This document shows positions 5,156-5,975 of a stretch of 5,975 nucleotides of DNA, piece by piece; position 1 is the first letter of the stretch; each line of letters starts with the position of its first letter. The stretch spans positions 1 through 5,975 of the forward strand of contig JASIKQ010000414.1 in the NCBI GenBank assembly GCA_030049565.1, read 5' to 3'. Under the pieces are notes generated by a model. It made no database searches. It was given only the letters and a program-made list of their open reading frames with translations, and was not told the DNA's origin. The position numbers and the translations under genes are program-made. This DNA comes from Candidatus Sulfotelmatobacter sp. (GTDB taxonomy: Bacteria; Acidobacteriota; Terriglobia; Terriglobales; Acidobacteriaceae).

Positions 5156-5975
5156 ATGAGTAAGGTTCGAATCAACGATCTTGCCCGAGAGCTGGAAGTC
5201 AAGAGCAAAGCGATTCTTGATGCGCTTCCGGCGGTCGGAGTGATGGAGAAGAAGACGCACTCCAGTTCTCTGGAAGAGCACGAAGCGGAGAAGGTGCGCG
5301 CCTATCTTCGCGCCTCGGGCGATGGTTCTCCGGCCAAGGCCGCTCCGCGATCCTCACGCGGCGAAGAAGAAATCAAGACCAAGATTGATCTGTCGCACAT
5401 TGCCCGTCCGGGCGATGTGCTGAAGGCGATCACCCAGCGCAAGGAAGCGCCGGCCGCACCTCCCGCGGCTCCGCGTGCCGCCGCGCCGGCTGTGGGGCAT
5501 CCTGCGGCGGAAAAAGTTGCCGCCCCCGCGGCGCATGCGCCGGCGGAAAGAGTCACGCCTCCATCCGTTGTGAGCCGCCCGGTTGCTCCTGCGGCGCCGA
5601 AACCGCCCATGTGGGCTGCACCAACGGCAACTGCACCAGCGGCTCCCGCAGCCCCGTCGCGCCCGGTGGCCGTGCCGCCGCCATCTGCGGGAACCGTCGC
5701 TCCCTCAGTTCCTTCCACTGCGCCGATGCGGCCTGTAGCGCCGCCTCCTGTGCCAACCCCGGTGTCACCGGCAGCTTCGGCGAGTTCTGTTCCCGCCGGC
5801 TCAACCGCAGCGCGGCCCGCTGCTTCGCAGCCGCCGCCACGCATGATCGTTCCGCAGACGGGGCCGCGACCCGTCTACAAGGCTCCGGTGCCGTCGCCAT
5901 CGACGGTGCAACCCGGAGTGCCCATTGGCGGAGCGCGTCCGGCTCCGGGACGGCCCGTCCCAGGGCAGCCAATTT
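5156..5975 (+). CDS. infB: Translation initiation factor IF-2, N-terminal part (runs off the window)
   Basis: IF-2 is the GTPase that brings initiator tRNA to the 30S subunit and promotes subunit joining. The 273 complete codons seen here carry the IF2_N domain at residues 3-52 (VRINDLARELEVKSKAILDAL, then EHEAEKVRAYL), a short conserved-looking stretch at 73-93 (KIDLSHIARPGDVLKAI), and then from about residue 98 a Pro/Ala-rich, low-complexity linker with basic residues that continues to the window edge. The GTPase domain is not reached. The start ATG 5156 gives MSKVRINDLA, the expected N-terminus, with AAAGG 4 bases upstream and GGAG farther off. It follows nusA after 99 bases and is probably in the same operon. 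The long disordered extension suggests a large IF-2 of the kind seen in Acidobacteriota, Actinobacteria and Myxococcota. Confidence 0.95.
   Translation, partial: MSKVRINDLARELEVKSKAILDALPAVGVMEKKTHSSSLEEHEAEKVRAYLRASGDGSPAKAAPRSSRGEEEIKTKIDLSHIARPGDVLKAITQRKEAPAAPPAAPRAAAPAVGHPAAEKVAAPAAHAPAERVTPPSVVSRPVAPAAPKPPMWAAPTATAPAAPAAPSRPVAVPPPSAGTVAPSVPSTAPMRPVAPPPVPTPVSPAASASSVPAGSTAARPAASQPPPRMIVPQTGPRPVYKAPVPSPSTVQPGVPIGGARPAPGRPVPGQPI

Noticed and set aside
5302..5844. A 180-codon Gly/Ala-rich frame on the - strand
   Set aside because: It is the antisense reading of the Pro/Ala-rich IF-2 linker, where GC-rich codons keep other frames open. No family motif or ribosome site is seen.

Overview
The window reads as a GC-rich bacterial chromosome segment, most plausibly from an Acidobacteriota-like soil bacterium. 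That assignment is an inference. It rests on gene content: an ECF sigma factor coupled to an anti-sigma factor with a TonB-C-like periplasmic end, a rimP-nusA-infB cluster, and an IF-2 with a very long Pro/Ala-rich N-terminal extension. No 16S or similar marker is present. No phage, insertion sequence, CRISPR array, tRNA or rRNA is visible.

Layout. (1) Positions 1-456 on the + strand hold the last 35 codons of a TetR-type regulator, followed 15 bases later by a single-domain cupin, probably one operon. (2) Positions 490-1949 on the - strand hold an ECF sigma factor and its membrane anti-sigma factor, joined by an ATGA stop/start overlap and converging on the cupin. A TATAAT -10 element lies 35 bases upstream of the sigma start. 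(3) Positions 2183-2590 on the - strand encode a stand-alone response-regulator receiver. (4) Positions 2591-2888 are a divergent regulatory region. It holds a tight cluster of perfect palindromes, a good sigma70-type promoter, and a terminator-like hairpin inside the rimP leader. (5) Positions 2889-5975 on the + strand hold rimP, nusA and the 5' part of infB, the conserved operon for 30S maturation, transcription elongation/termination and translation initiation. The rimP-nusA gap carries a large imperfect palindrome. The nusA-infB gap carries a 16-codon ORF running into a stem-loop.

How the parts fit. The right half is a housekeeping operon. Its leader has the arrangement expected for transcription attenuation (promoter, hairpin, T-run, start codon), which makes sense because NusA itself acts on hairpins. 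The left half is regulatory: a membrane-tethered sigma/anti-sigma switch, a receiver that must signal through a partner elsewhere, and a small TetR-cupin unit. The protein genes are of recognisable families. The least explained material is in the non-coding gaps: the 3421-3516 palindrome, the 2648-2735 palindrome cluster and the 5102-5141 stem-loop. I saw no clear sign of a wholly new multi-gene system.
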